From positions 1 to 14,393 of the forward strand of contig JANYBE010000406.1 of the NCBI GenBank assembly GCA_025360945.1: a stretch of DNA of 14,393 nucleotides, read 5' to 3'. Positions 1 through 7,159 of the stretch are shown here, piece by piece (positions within the stretch are counted from its first letter, which is position 1; the number at the start of each line of letters is the position of its first letter). The DNA is from Rhizobacter sp. Lineage in GTDB: Bacteria; Pseudomonadota; Gammaproteobacteria; Burkholderiales; Burkholderiaceae_C. A program made the position numbers and the translations under genes. The notes beneath the pieces were generated by a model. That model was given only the letters and a program-made list of their open reading frames with translations. It did no database searches and was not told the DNA's origin.

Positions 1-1965
1 GCCGAATGCCCACGGTGCATCCTTGCGCAGGATGTCGACCATCTCGTCGATCAGCTTTTGCTTGGCCGGGCCGTCGTCGAGCAGCGCGAGCTGCTTGTAG
101 CGCTTGTCGTACTCGGGGTTGTCGTAGTTCGAGGTGTTCTCGCCCTCGAACTTCGCCTTCGAGTTCGGGCCGTAGAACAGGAACAGAAAGTTCTCGGCGT
201 CCGGGTAGTCGGCGAACCAGCCCCACCAGAAGATCTGTTGCTTGCCCTTGAGCATCTTCTCCTGGAACTGGTTGTAGTCGGTCGCGCGGATCTCGAGCTG
301 CACATTGAGCTTGGCGAACTGCTTGACCATCCAGTCGAGCTCGGCGCGGTACTCGGGCGTGGGCACGCGCTGGTAGTCATAGTTCAGCACGAGCGGCTTG
401 CCGGTCTTCGCGTCACGCCCGTCGGGGTATCCGGCCTCGGCAAGCAAGACCCTCGCCTCGTCGAGAGAGCGCCGCACGATCTTGCCATCGACCAGTTTGT
501 GCGTCATCGGGTTCATGCCTTCGACCGTGCCGTGTCGCGAGCCGAACATCCCCCCCGGCAGCGGGCCGTGCGCCGCTTCGCCAGCCTTTTGCGTGAAGAC
601 CCGGCCGTATCCCTCTTCCCAGTCGATGGCGATCGACAGCGCCTGGCGCAGCTTGCGGTTCTTCGCCTGCTGCTCAGGCGTATCGCCCTTGCCGACCACC
701 GGGTCGAGCCAGTTGAAGCCCAGATACCAGTTCTGCGGCTCGATGCTTTTCGGGAAGCGCATGCCGCGATCCTGGAAGCGCTGCCTCACCTCGTCGGAGT
801 CGTCGGCGTCGGCGAGAAAGTCCGGGCCCCAGTCATTGCGCTCGATCTCCGGCACGTCTAGAAAGCCCTGCGTGAACTTGGAGCGCAACGGCGTCTTGTC
901 CTTCTCGGTATTGAACACGAGCTTGTCGATGAACGGCAGCTTCTTGCCACAGTCGGCAAGCAACCCCAGCTCCTGGTCGCCCGGCATGCCTTCGCACGGA
1001 TAGGTGGTGCCGTGATAGTTCGGGTTGCGCACGAGCACGTGGCGGCGATCCGGGTCGTACTCGACGGACATGAACGGCCCGGTGCCTACCGGCCACACGT
1101 CCAGCGTCAGGCTGTTCTTGGCCATGCCCGGTTGGGCGTAGAACGCGTCCGCCTCCCACGGCACTGGCGCCGTGAAGGTCAGCGTCATCCAGTACTTCCA
1201 CTGCGGATATTTGCCCTTGATGCGGATGCGGTAGGTGTACTTGTCGAGGGCGACTGCGCCCGCCAGCGGGTACTTGCGCAAGTCCAGGAACGGTTTGTCA
1301 AGTGCCGCCGGGTCCAGGCCCTTGCGCAGCTTCTGGTCTACGGCGCGGATTTGCGCGCCGTACTCCTTCAGCCCGATCACGTATTCCGAGAAGATGCCGA
1401 AGATCGGCGCCTCGATGCGCGGCGTCGCGTGGCGCTTGATCGCGTAGACGAAGTCGTCGGCGACGAGCTCGCGCGTGCCGGTCTGCGCGAAGTCCAGTGG
1501 CGAATGTTTGTCGCGCGTCTGCGCCTCGGTGAGCGCGTGATAGAGGTATTCGCCCTTCGCGTCCTGCGCGAATGCCGGGTGCGGCGCGTACAGTGTGCCG
1601 GGAATGATGTGTATGTCGTACTGGCTCTCGGCGACCAATTCGCCGGGCGCGTCGTCAGCCAGCGGATTGCCGTTTCGGTCGAGGTAGTGCGGTATCGCCA
1701 GTTCGGTCGCCGCCTTAGGCACCAGCGTGTACGGACGCTTCAGGTAGTGGTATGCGTAAGGTGGCTCGTAGACCGAGTACATGTACGGCACTTCGTTGAG
1801 CGCGTACGACGCTGTCGGGTCGAGGTGGCGCGGCGAGCGCTCCTGGAACGCGATGAACATCGTGTTCGTGGCTTCGCTGCCCTTCGGATTCGGGCTGTTG
1901 TCGCAGCCGGCGAGCAAGGCCGCGATGCCGAGCACCATGTATCTCCACCACATCCCACCGCTCAT
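1..1965 (-). CDS. Family-5 peptide-binding lipoprotein of an ABC transporter (C-terminus cut by window edge)
   Basis: This is the extracytoplasmic solute-binding component (SBP_bac_5, DppA/OppA type) of an ABC importer, probably for oligopeptides. The minus frame stays open for 655 codons from the ATG at 1963-1965 to base 1, so the C-terminus lies outside. The N-terminus is a lipoprotein signal: hydrophobic residues 10-19 followed by the lipobox Leu18-Ala-Gly-Cys21. Asp at +2 (Asp22) is the classic inner-membrane retention residue in enterobacteria, so the protein is probably anchored in the inner membrane. Family hallmarks include a TGPF motif about residue 300 and, near the C-terminal side, the stretch WWGWFADYPDAENFLFLFYG. 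An AAGGGA ribosome site lies 9 bases before the ATG. It is the last gene seen of the minus-strand unit, 94 bases after the LD-carboxypeptidase, which fits uptake or recycling of peptides. The substrate is not determinable from the sequence. Confidence 0.9.
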   Translation of the reverse strand, partial: MSGGMWWRYMVLGIAALLAGCDNSPNPKGSEATNTMFIAFQERSPRHLDPTASYALNEVPYMYSVYEPPYAYHYLKRPYTLVPKAATELAIPHYLDRNGNPLADDAPGELVAESQYDIHIIPGTLYAPHPAFAQDAKGEYLYHALTEAQTRDKHSPLDFAQTGTRELVADDFVYAIKRHATPRIEAPIFGIFSEYVIGLKEYGAQIRAVDQKLRKGLDPAALDKPFLDLRKYPLAGAVALDKYTYRIRIKGKYPQWKYWMTLTFTAPVPWEADAFYAQPGMAKNSLTLDVWPVGTGPFMSVEYDPDRRHVLVRNPNYHGTTYPCEGMPGDQELGLLADCGKKLPFIDKLVFNTEKDKTPLRSKFTQGFLDVPEIERNDWGPDFLADADDSDEVRQRFQDRGMRFPKSIEPQNWYLGFNWLDPVVGKGDTPEQQAKNRKLRQALSIAIDWEEGYGRVFTQKAGEAAHGPLPGGMFGSRHGTVEGMNPMTHKLVDGKIVRRSLDEARVLLAEAGYPDGRDAKTGKPLVLNYDYQRVPTPEYRAELDWMVKQFAKLNVQLEIRATDYNQFQEKMLKGKQQIFWWGWFADYPDAENFLFLFYGPNSKAKFEGENTSNYDNPEYDKRYKQLALLDDGPAKQKLIDEMVDILRKDAPWAFG

Positions 1966-2059
1966 GGCGCTCGTTCCCTTGGTCTATGCATCGCCAATGA
2001 CATGGCTTGTGGCCGGAAACCGCGATGCGCGGCGGATTGTACGGTGCGGTTTGACTTGC

Positions 2060-3028
2060 TCAGGGGTGAGCGTGCGCGTGCGAATGTGTGCTCGTATGCA
2101 CATGATCCCAGCCGATCAGCACATTGCTCCCGTCTACCAGCAGGGTCACGCGTGCGCCGACCGGCATCGTCACCTTGGTCGGCACGTGGCCGAACGGCAG
2201 GCCGGTGAGAATGGGCGTCTTCGTCAGCGAGCGCAGGTGCGCGACCACGGTCCTGAGCGAGAAGCCACGGTCTTGCGGCGCCTTGCGCCAGGCACTGAAC
2301 TCGCCGAGCACGATCGCCTTCTGCGCGTCGAGCACACCGGCCTGGTGCAGTTGCAGCAGGTTGCGCTCGATGCGGTAAGGATGCTCGTTCACATCCTCGA
2401 GATACAGCACACCACCCTTGATGCGCGGGAAGTATGGCGTGCCCAGCATCGAGTTGACCATGCACAGGTTGCCGCCCCAAAGCGTGCCACGCACCTCCAG
2501 CCCGTCGAAACCGGGCTCGGTGCGAAAACCCACCGCCTGCAGCGCGCCGCTCATCGCCTCGATAAAGCAATCGCGCGTGACCTCGTCGACGCCACCGTCT
2601 TCATCGCTGCGTCCGAAGTCGTCGCACGCCAGCGGCCCGGCCCAGGTGATCGTACCGCTGGCGCCCTTGCGCTGCGCCAGCAGGCCCATCTGCAAGGTCG
2701 TGATGTCGCTGTGCCCGACCCAGCGCGTGCCGTTTTCGATGCTGCGCGCTATCAGTTTCCAGTCGATGCGCGCCAGCAGGCGCGTCAGACCGTAACCGCC
2801 CCGGGTGGCGAGGGCGATGCCGGGCGCCTGGCGCGCGACACGGTGCAGCGCGGCCAGGCGTGCGTCGTCATCACCCCCGAAGCGCTGGTGGCGCGCGCGC
2901 GCGGCTTCGTCGATGTGCACGTCGAAACCGAGTGCCTTCAGGCGTTTCGCCGCGAGCGTCAGCGCCACGGGTTTCAAGAGCACGCCAGCGGGCGTGTACA
3001 GGGTCATCGAAGTCATCGCGTCGCTCAT
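2060..3028 (-). CDS. ldcA: LD-carboxypeptidase, S66 family (muropeptide recycling)
   Basis: The 322-residue protein matches peptidase family S66 (LdcA/MccF). LdcA removes the terminal D-Ala from murein tetrapeptides in the cytoplasm during cell-wall recycling; MccF relatives cleave microcin C-type conjugates. Visible landmarks are the nucleophile in GHSD (Ser107), the WGGNL segment (184-188), the acidic LEDVNE segment (Glu211 or Glu215 as the triad acid), and the GLPFGH segment with His281. Spacings Ser-Glu and Ser-His resemble those of Pseudomonas LdcA. There is no signal peptide. The frame is open 88 codons further upstream, but that part overlaps tadA and reads as shadow, so the ATG at 3028 is preferred; its ribosome site is weak. 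The C-terminus ends in an unusual tail with six histidines (residues 309-321). It lies 103 bases after tadA and 94 before the peptide-binding lipoprotein. LdcA versus MccF-type specificity cannot be settled by eye. Confidence 0.9.
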   Translation of the reverse strand: MSDAMTSMTLYTPAGVLLKPVALTLAAKRLKALGFDVHIDEAARARHQRFGGDDDARLAALHRVARQAPGIALATRGGYGLTRLLARIDWKLIARSIENGTRWVGHSDITTLQMGLLAQRKGASGTITWAGPLACDDFGRSDEDGGVDEVTRDCFIEAMSGALQAVGFRTEPGFDGLEVRGTLWGGNLCMVNSMLGTPYFPRIKGGVLYLEDVNEHPYRIERNLLQLHQAGVLDAQKAIVLGEFSAWRKAPQDRGFSLRTVVAHLRSLTKTPILTGLPFGHVPTKVTMPVGARVTLLVDGSNVLIGWDHVHTSTHSHAHAHP

Positions 3029-3131
3029 AGGGCAAGCTCGCTTCTGAACATGAAGGTTGACACAGGATGTCTCATTGGGGTGCCTTCGTGCTGCGCACTC
3101 TGGTATTCGCTCTTGGGGCGGCCAGGCGAGC

Positions 3132-3680
3132 TCATGTCTCGGGAGCGGGGGGATCGAGTTCGACCGCTTCGCCGGTCGGGATCTCGCCAGGTTCGGCTTG
3201 GCGCAGAGCCCGACGGTCCCGGTATTGCGCGCGGCGCTCGGCGAAGAAGTCCTGCAGGACCTTGCCGCACTCGTCGGCAAGCACGCCGCCAATCAGCTCG
3301 GTGTGGTGGTTCAGCTTCGGCTGCGCGAACAGGTCGAGCACCGAGCCGGCCGCGCCGGTCTTGGGGTCGCTGGCGCCGAACACGACGCGCTTGAAGCGCG
3401 CGTGCATCAACGCCATCGCGCACATCGCGCAGGGCTCGAGCGTGACGTAGAGCTCGCACTCGGGCAGGCGGTAATTCGCGAGCAGCGTGGACGCGTGACG
3501 CAGCGCGACGATCTCGGCGTGCGCCGTCGGGTCGTGCTCGGTGATGGGGCGGTTGTAGCCCGTCGCGATGACCTGGCCGTCGCGCATGATCACCGCGCCC
3601 ACCGGTACCTCGCCGACCAGCCACGCGTTCTGGGCCTGGTCGAGCGCGATGCGCATTGCTTGTTCGTCACCGGCACTCAC
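3132..3680 (-). CDS. tadA: tRNA-specific adenosine deaminase TadA
   Basis: TadA deaminates adenosine 34 to inosine in the anticodon of tRNA-Arg(ACG), an essential wobble modification. The 182-residue protein has the full cytidine-deaminase-fold zinc site: His54-Ala-Glu56, with Glu56 as the proton shuttle, and Pro83-Cys84-Ala-Met-Cys87. The family segments VGEVPVGAV (near 22-30) and FGASDPKTGAAGS follow the usual order. It is slightly longer than the E. coli enzyme because of a proline/acid-rich C-terminal extension after the FFAERR motif. The start is GTG at 3678-3680; the GTGA overlaps the TGA of the upstream 84-residue membrane-protein gene by four bases, so translation is probably coupled. 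It sits in the same minus-strand unit as ldcA. Confidence 0.95.
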   Translation of the reverse strand: MSAGDEQAMRIALDQAQNAWLVGEVPVGAVIMRDGQVIATGYNRPITEHDPTAHAEIVALRHASTLLANYRLPECELYVTLEPCAMCAMALMHARFKRVVFGASDPKTGAAGSVLDLFAQPKLNHHTELIGGVLADECGKVLQDFFAERRAQYRDRRALRQAEPGEIPTGEAVELDPPAPET

Positions 3681-3931
3681 TTGGTCGCTTCCTCGCTGCG
3701 CGCATTGTTCTGGGCACCCTGCTCTAGTGCCTTGGCAACGTCGTCGCGCACCTTTTGCTGCAGTCGCTGCGCCTGTTCGCGGGCGTTGTCACTGGAGGCA
3801 TCGGCGCGGGTTGTGGGTGTGGTGCCGGTCACCGCTGCGGGCGGCCCGACGGCCTTGAGCTGCTTGACGGCCAGGAGGCCGACGATCGCGAGCACGACCA
3901 GCAGCGAGACCACGCCGAAGATCGCCCTCAT
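3677..3931 (-). CDS. Small single-pass membrane protein of unknown function
   Basis: This is an 84-residue protein that I do not recognise. Residues 3-21 form one strong hydrophobic segment (Ile, Phe, Val, Leu and Ala rich), followed by a basic-neutral linker rich in Pro and Thr. The C-terminal half is charged and probably helical or coiled (Gln/Arg/Lys/Asp/Glu-rich, about residues 45-80). The predicted topology is an N-terminal anchor with a hydrophilic tail, most likely periplasmic. The chosen ATG at 3929-3931 overlaps the TGA of the upstream gene (ATGA), and its own TGA overlaps the GTG of tadA. The frame is open 33 codons further upstream, but that Arg-rich part lies inside the neighbouring gene and is probably not translated. 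The double overlap argues for a real gene coexpressed with tadA. Confidence 0.75.
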   Translation of the reverse strand: MRAIFGVVSLLVVLAIVGLLAVKQLKAVGPPAAVTGTTPTTRADASSDNAREQAQRLQQKVRDDVAKALEQGAQNNARSEEATK

Positions 3932-4377
3932 CGATCGCCTTCGATGCCATGCAGCTCCCACTGCCGAGGCGGCTCGTGCACGACGTCGCCGACATGGCTG
4001 TGCACGCGCGCGAAGCTGCGCACGGTCCACCGGATCGGCTCGCCCGCGACAGGCCCGAGGCGCCCTTTGTCGTAGGCCAGCGTCAGGCGCGCCGCATTGC
4101 GGGGGATCCTACGCAACGCACTGGCCTGGACCGCCGCCCTGCCCAGGCACCTCTGAAAGTCGCGCCAAGCGGGCAGACCGTCGCTCGCGCACAGGGCAAG
4201 CGACTGTTTGTCGCGTCTGCTCGGCATGGTCACGACGTGTTCGAACTGGACATCGAACGACTCCGCAATCGGTTGGTCACTCGCTTCAAGCGCCGCGGCG
4301 CGTTCGGGCCGGGTCAGTCTGGGCTGAGGCCCGGGCTGAAACAGGGATGTGGTGAAAGTACTTCGTCTTGATCGCAT
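3928..4377 (-). CDS. Conserved-looking protein of unknown function, first gene of the tadA unit
   Basis: This 149-residue protein has no family I can name. The ATG at 4375-4377 has a good GGAG ribosome site nine bases upstream. The first ~25 residues are rich in Arg, Ser, Thr and Pro and look unlike a folded domain. From about residue 24 on, the sequence has normal protein character, including a Trp-containing segment GLPAWRDFQRCLG, a segment LTLAYDKGRLGPV, and an ending PPRQWELHGIEGDR. No signal peptide or membrane segment is evident. The TGA overlaps the ATG of the small membrane protein by four bases. The N-terminus may be secondary, because sequence immediately upstream looks eroded; an internal Met at residue 51 (4227) is a weaker alternative. 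Function unknown. Confidence 0.6.
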   Translation of the reverse strand: MRSRRSTFTTSLFQPGPQPRLTRPERAAALEASDQPIAESFDVQFEHVVTMPSRRDKQSLALCASDGLPAWRDFQRCLGRAAVQASALRRIPRNAARLTLAYDKGRLGPVAGEPIRWTVRSFARVHSHVGDVVHEPPRQWELHGIEGDR

Positions 4378-4540
4378 CGCCGCTCACTCCAAATCCAAAT
4401 CGGGCCCAAAGGTTGGCCATCAGCCGCTCAATTCGCAGCGCCGTCTCATGATCGGGATAGTCATGATCGGGATAGGTCGCGAAGAACAGCGGCCCTGTGT
4501 CGTTCAGCGGTGCGTTGGGCACCTCGTCGAAGAGCGATGA
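4286..4540 (-). pseudogene. Possible C-terminal fragment of a carboxylesterase-like protein
   Basis: A minus-strand frame opens after a TAG at 4541-4543 and runs to a stop at 4286. Its first half has protein-like composition: a segment LFDEVPN, then PLFFATYPD, then a helix-like stretch ending in ANLWARFG. This order loosely resembles the C-terminal end of type-B carboxylesterases, where a 'LPFLF' segment precedes a helix ending in 'YWxxFA'. The last third reads as low-quality sequence and overlaps the start of the 149-residue gene by about 90 bases. No catalytic residues would lie in this part. It could be an eroded remnant or a chance open frame; the family assignment is a guess from pattern only. 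Confidence 0.22.
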
Positions 4541-4553
4541 CTACCGCACCCGC

Positions 4554-4860
4554 TCACTCCCACTCGATTGTCAACTGCCGCATGCGAAGCCCGTTGAAAA
4601 CCAGGGGCGCACGCCCCGATACCGTCAAGGGCTCCGTCAAACCAACTTCGCTCTTCGCTGGTTCGGGATGGTTCCTGATCAGATTCATGTCCGAATCGTA
4701 CAGGCCCCTCTTTCGCCGTCCAGGCAAATCCACGCTTTCACCGCCTCGTCACCAATCTTCTGCTGCATTGCGCGGAAGTGAGCTTCGGGGTCTTCTCAAA
4801 CTTGTGCACAGTCGCCTTAATCAGGAGGGTCGTTGGTCGGAAAACACGCGCACGCCGTGA
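4554..4860 (-). pseudogene. Eroded coding remnant, family not recognised
   Basis: No single frame spans this stretch, but adjacent minus-strand frames each look protein-like. One contains a segment reading FRAMQQKIGDEAVKAWI. A second, after a shift, contains LYDSDMNLIRNHPEP and ends with PLVFNGLRMRQLTIEWE before a TGA at 4554-4556. The change of frame without overlap of sense suggests a decayed gene. I cannot name a family, and the alternative is non-coding sequence that reads well by chance. Confidence 0.25.
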
Positions 4861-5111
4861 GTGAACCCTGGAATCCGTCTCGAGATCACATCTGCGAAGC
4901 TCAGCGTGTCCAGGATCCAGAGCGCCGCACGAGACGAGGAAAGCGGCTCGGCTGGGTCGAACGTTCTTTCCACCATCGAAGCGAATAGGACGTAGGTCTG
5001 TGCCCTATTGATCATCCACCCGGTGAACTGACCGCCGAAGGGCTGGCTCAGCTGCATCGAGATTGTGCCGTCGGAGACGTCACACCGAGCATTCGTCGGG
5101 GCGAAGATCAC
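4821..5111 (-). CDS. Unrecognised short open frame, possibly part of a decayed gene
   Basis: A GTG at 5109-5111 starts a 96-codon minus-strand frame with protein-like composition. It includes a segment reading QPFGGQFTGWMINRAQTYV and a second, SSSRAALWILDTLSFADVI. There is no clear ribosome site, signal peptide or membrane segment. The frame is open about 19 codons upstream of the GTG to a TGA near 5169. It abuts the eroded stretch 4554-4860 and may belong to the same dead locus. No family recognised. Confidence 0.25.
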   Translation of the reverse strand: MIFAPTNARCDVSDGTISMQLSQPFGGQFTGWMINRAQTYVLFASMVERTFDPAEPLSSSRAALWILDTLSFADVISRRIPGFTHGVRVFSDQRPS

Positions 5112-5314
5112 GCTGGACAGCGTGTCCGCCGATCTTGGCTTGGCCGCCCGCGAGAAATCTGATTTCCTTCAGTGGCATCGCGTTGACGATTCCGGGTGGC
5201 GGGTGTGACTGCAAGCGGTCAGTTCCGCGAATGGCAAGACGCTCGCGAGCTATGAGAAGATGAGCGAGCGTGACGTCGAGGATGCGATCGACAAGCGCGT
5301 GCAGCGTATTCGTT

Positions 5315-6671
5315 ATGACCCAACACGAACTTCGACGAGCGAGCACTCACGCAGCCGGGCAACCGGACGGAATGGACTCGACCAATCGGCAGGCAGCTTG
5401 GGCGAGCGATCCACGATGGGCGCGCGCCAAAGAACATGCAATGCGCGGCGAGGTGCTGCATGCAGAGATGCTGCTGCGCGGCCTGCTCGCCGAGCACCGC
5501 GACTGCACGCCGGCACGGTTGACGGTCGCCGACTACATGGTCGAGCGCGAGGACTTTGATGGTGCCCTGCAATGGCTGCGCACCCCGCAGGCAGATGACT
5601 CCGACGGCAAATTGGGCTTCGCGGTCGCACGGCTGCAGTTTGCCCGTGGAGACCCGGTGGCCGCGCGTGCGGCGCTCGAAGCCGTGCTACTTCGCCAGCA
5701 ACGTTTCCTGGAAGCATGGTTGATGCTCGGCGAGGTTTGCGACGTGCTGGGCGATACGCACGCGGCATTGCGAGCTCGCAACCGCCTCTTCGTCGAAGCG
5801 AACGCCCAGGGTCGCTGGATCAGCCCGGAGACGACCGAGCCGCAGTGGCAGCACGCTGTGCGCCGCGGGATCGAAGCCTACCGGCGCGACAAGCGCGAGC
5901 GGCTGTTCGCGGCATTCGCAGAAGTTCGAGAACGACACGGTGCCGACTCGCTCCGCCGCTTCGAACGCGCGCTGACCGGCTATCTCCGTGAATGGGACGC
6001 GCGCCCGCCCGACGCGCGCCAGCGTCCGAAGTTCTTCTGGTTCCCCGATCTGCCGCCGGGGCCCTACCACGACCCGATGCTGCAACCGTGGGCGGCCGGC
6101 ACTGCGTGACGCGTGGCAGAACATCCGCAACGAAGCCATAGAACTGCTGCGCGAGGATCGCGACTTCGTCAGCTTCCTCGGGCTCAAGCCGGGCCAGAGG
6201 GCTCCGGAGTCCATCGGCGGCGCGGCAGCGAACCCAGCCTGGGACGCGTTCTTCTTCTACAACCATGGGGTCCGCTACGACTCGAACCACGAGCGCTGCC
6301 CGCGCACCAGCGAGCTGCTCGAATCGATCGAGCTGTGCCGGGTGGCACGCCAGGCGCCGGAAATCTGCTTCTCGCTTATCCGCCCGCAGTCATCGATCCT
6401 GCCTCACTACGGCGTGACGAACACACGGCTCGTGTTCCACCTGCCGCTCGTCGTTCCGCCCGATTGCGCGCTCAGCGTGGGCGGGGTCGAGCACCGCTGG
6501 CGCGAGGGCGAACCAATCCTCTTCGACGACACCTATGAACACGAAGCCTGGAACCGTTCGGACCAGCCGCGCTTGATCCTGTTGATGGACTGCTGGAACC
6601 CCCACCTCACCGAGAGCGAGAAGGAGGCGGTGCGCCATGTCGTTGAGGCCATCGACGCGATCGAGCACTGA
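5315..6671 (+). pseudogene. TPR plus aspartyl/asparaginyl beta-hydroxylase-family dioxygenase, split by a frameshift
   Basis: Two overlapping frames form one protein. The first (to the TGA at 6107-6109) has helical repeats resembling TPRs and then the family entry motif KFFWFPDLPPGPYHDP. The second (to the TGA at 6669-6671) continues exactly with LRDAW and carries the catalytic double-stranded beta-helix. That half has LPHYG with the first iron-ligand His, TNTRLVFHLPL, then FDDTYEHEAWN with the second iron-ligand His, and a 2-oxoglutarate-side Arg in QPRLILLMD. AspH-type enzymes use a two-histidine iron site, so the missing acidic ligand is normal. Removing one base near 6092-6101 restores a full reading frame of about 430-450 residues. 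The start is uncertain: ATG 5315 or ATG 5372, neither with a strong ribosome site. If the shift is real, the first product lacks the catalytic domain. The substrate is unknown. Confidence 0.85.
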
Positions 6672-7032
6672 AGCCTAGGTTCAGCAACCGCACGCAAACG
6701 AGCTGTGGCGAAGGGTTGAGCGCAGGTGTGGCCGCCAATAGCAGCCGTCGCGACCGCCCGCTCCTGGCCGAGTCTCGACTTCGGCGCGACGGATGGTTTT
6801 GCACCGCATGTGCCTCGAACCGCTATGTGCCGCCGTCCGTCGAAGTACACGCGGGTCAGGGCGCTTCGGTCAGTTCCTGGCACTTGGGGGGTGCTCGATG
6901 CCGGCAGACACTCGGTGTCGTGCAAGTCGGTGGTGTCTCTCGAAGTCGCCGCGCATCGCGTGCACGGTGGGCATGCGCCTGTCCGCGGGCCGGTGGCGCC
7001 TCGGCTGGAATCGGGCCGTCGACGGCCTGAGA

Positions 7033-7051
7033 TCGTTTTTGCGCTTAACGA
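7033..7051. promoter_or_regulatory. Candidate operator, copy 1 (TCGTT-N9-AACGA)
   Basis: A perfect 5-bp inverted repeat TCGTT (7033-7037) and AACGA (7047-7051) is separated by nine bases. An identical arrangement recurs 70 bases downstream. Size and symmetry suit a dimeric winged-helix regulator such as the MarR protein encoded after the esterase gene. The link to MarR is inferred. Confidence 0.5.
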
Positions 7052-7102
7052 CCGCATGGCAAGGATTTCATTGAGGGAAAGTCCTACTCGCGCGCCTTGC
7101 AT

Positions 7103-7121
7103 TCGTTCGGCAGATTAACGA
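7103..7121. promoter_or_regulatory. Candidate operator, copy 2 (TCGTT-N9-AACGA)
   Basis: The same half-sites as copy 1, TCGTT (7103-7107) and AACGA (7117-7121), are again separated by nine bases, both copies reading TTAACGA on the right side. It ends 38 bases before the esterase ATG, a position where a bound repressor would block transcription initiation or early elongation. No convincing -35/-10 pair could be fixed by eye. Confidence 0.55.
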
Positions 7122-7159
7122 TCTCAATCGCCGCAATGTGCGACCAGGAGAGAGACACG

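Larger units (their letters stand above)
4378..5314. other. Gene-poor stretch with coding debris
   Basis: This 937-base stretch holds no intact recognisable gene on either strand. Base composition looks less GC-rich than the neighbouring genes. Minus-strand fragments with protein-like segments are listed separately (4286-4540, 4554-4860, 4821-5111). I see no inverted terminal repeats or transposase motif that would mark a mobile element. Confidence 0.5.
6672..7159 (+). other. Non-coding interval upstream of the tannase-family gene
   Basis: These 488 bases separate the dioxygenase stop from the esterase start. Open frames exist on both strands but read as low-complexity, Arg/Pro/Ser-rich shadow sequence without family motifs. 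The 3' part carries the paired palindromes described separately. No terminator with a T-run is visible after 6671. Confidence 0.5.

Noticed and set aside
58..3394. Long plus-strand open frames (58-861, 1012-2208, 1781-3394)
   Set aside because: They lie opposite the peptide-binding, LD-carboxypeptidase and tadA genes and are Arg/Val/His-rich with no family motifs; this is the usual GC-driven antisense openness.
3057..4355. Plus-strand 432-codon frame opposite tadA and its upstream genes
   Set aside because: No recognisable domain; the minus-strand genes have zinc-site motifs and coupled overlaps.
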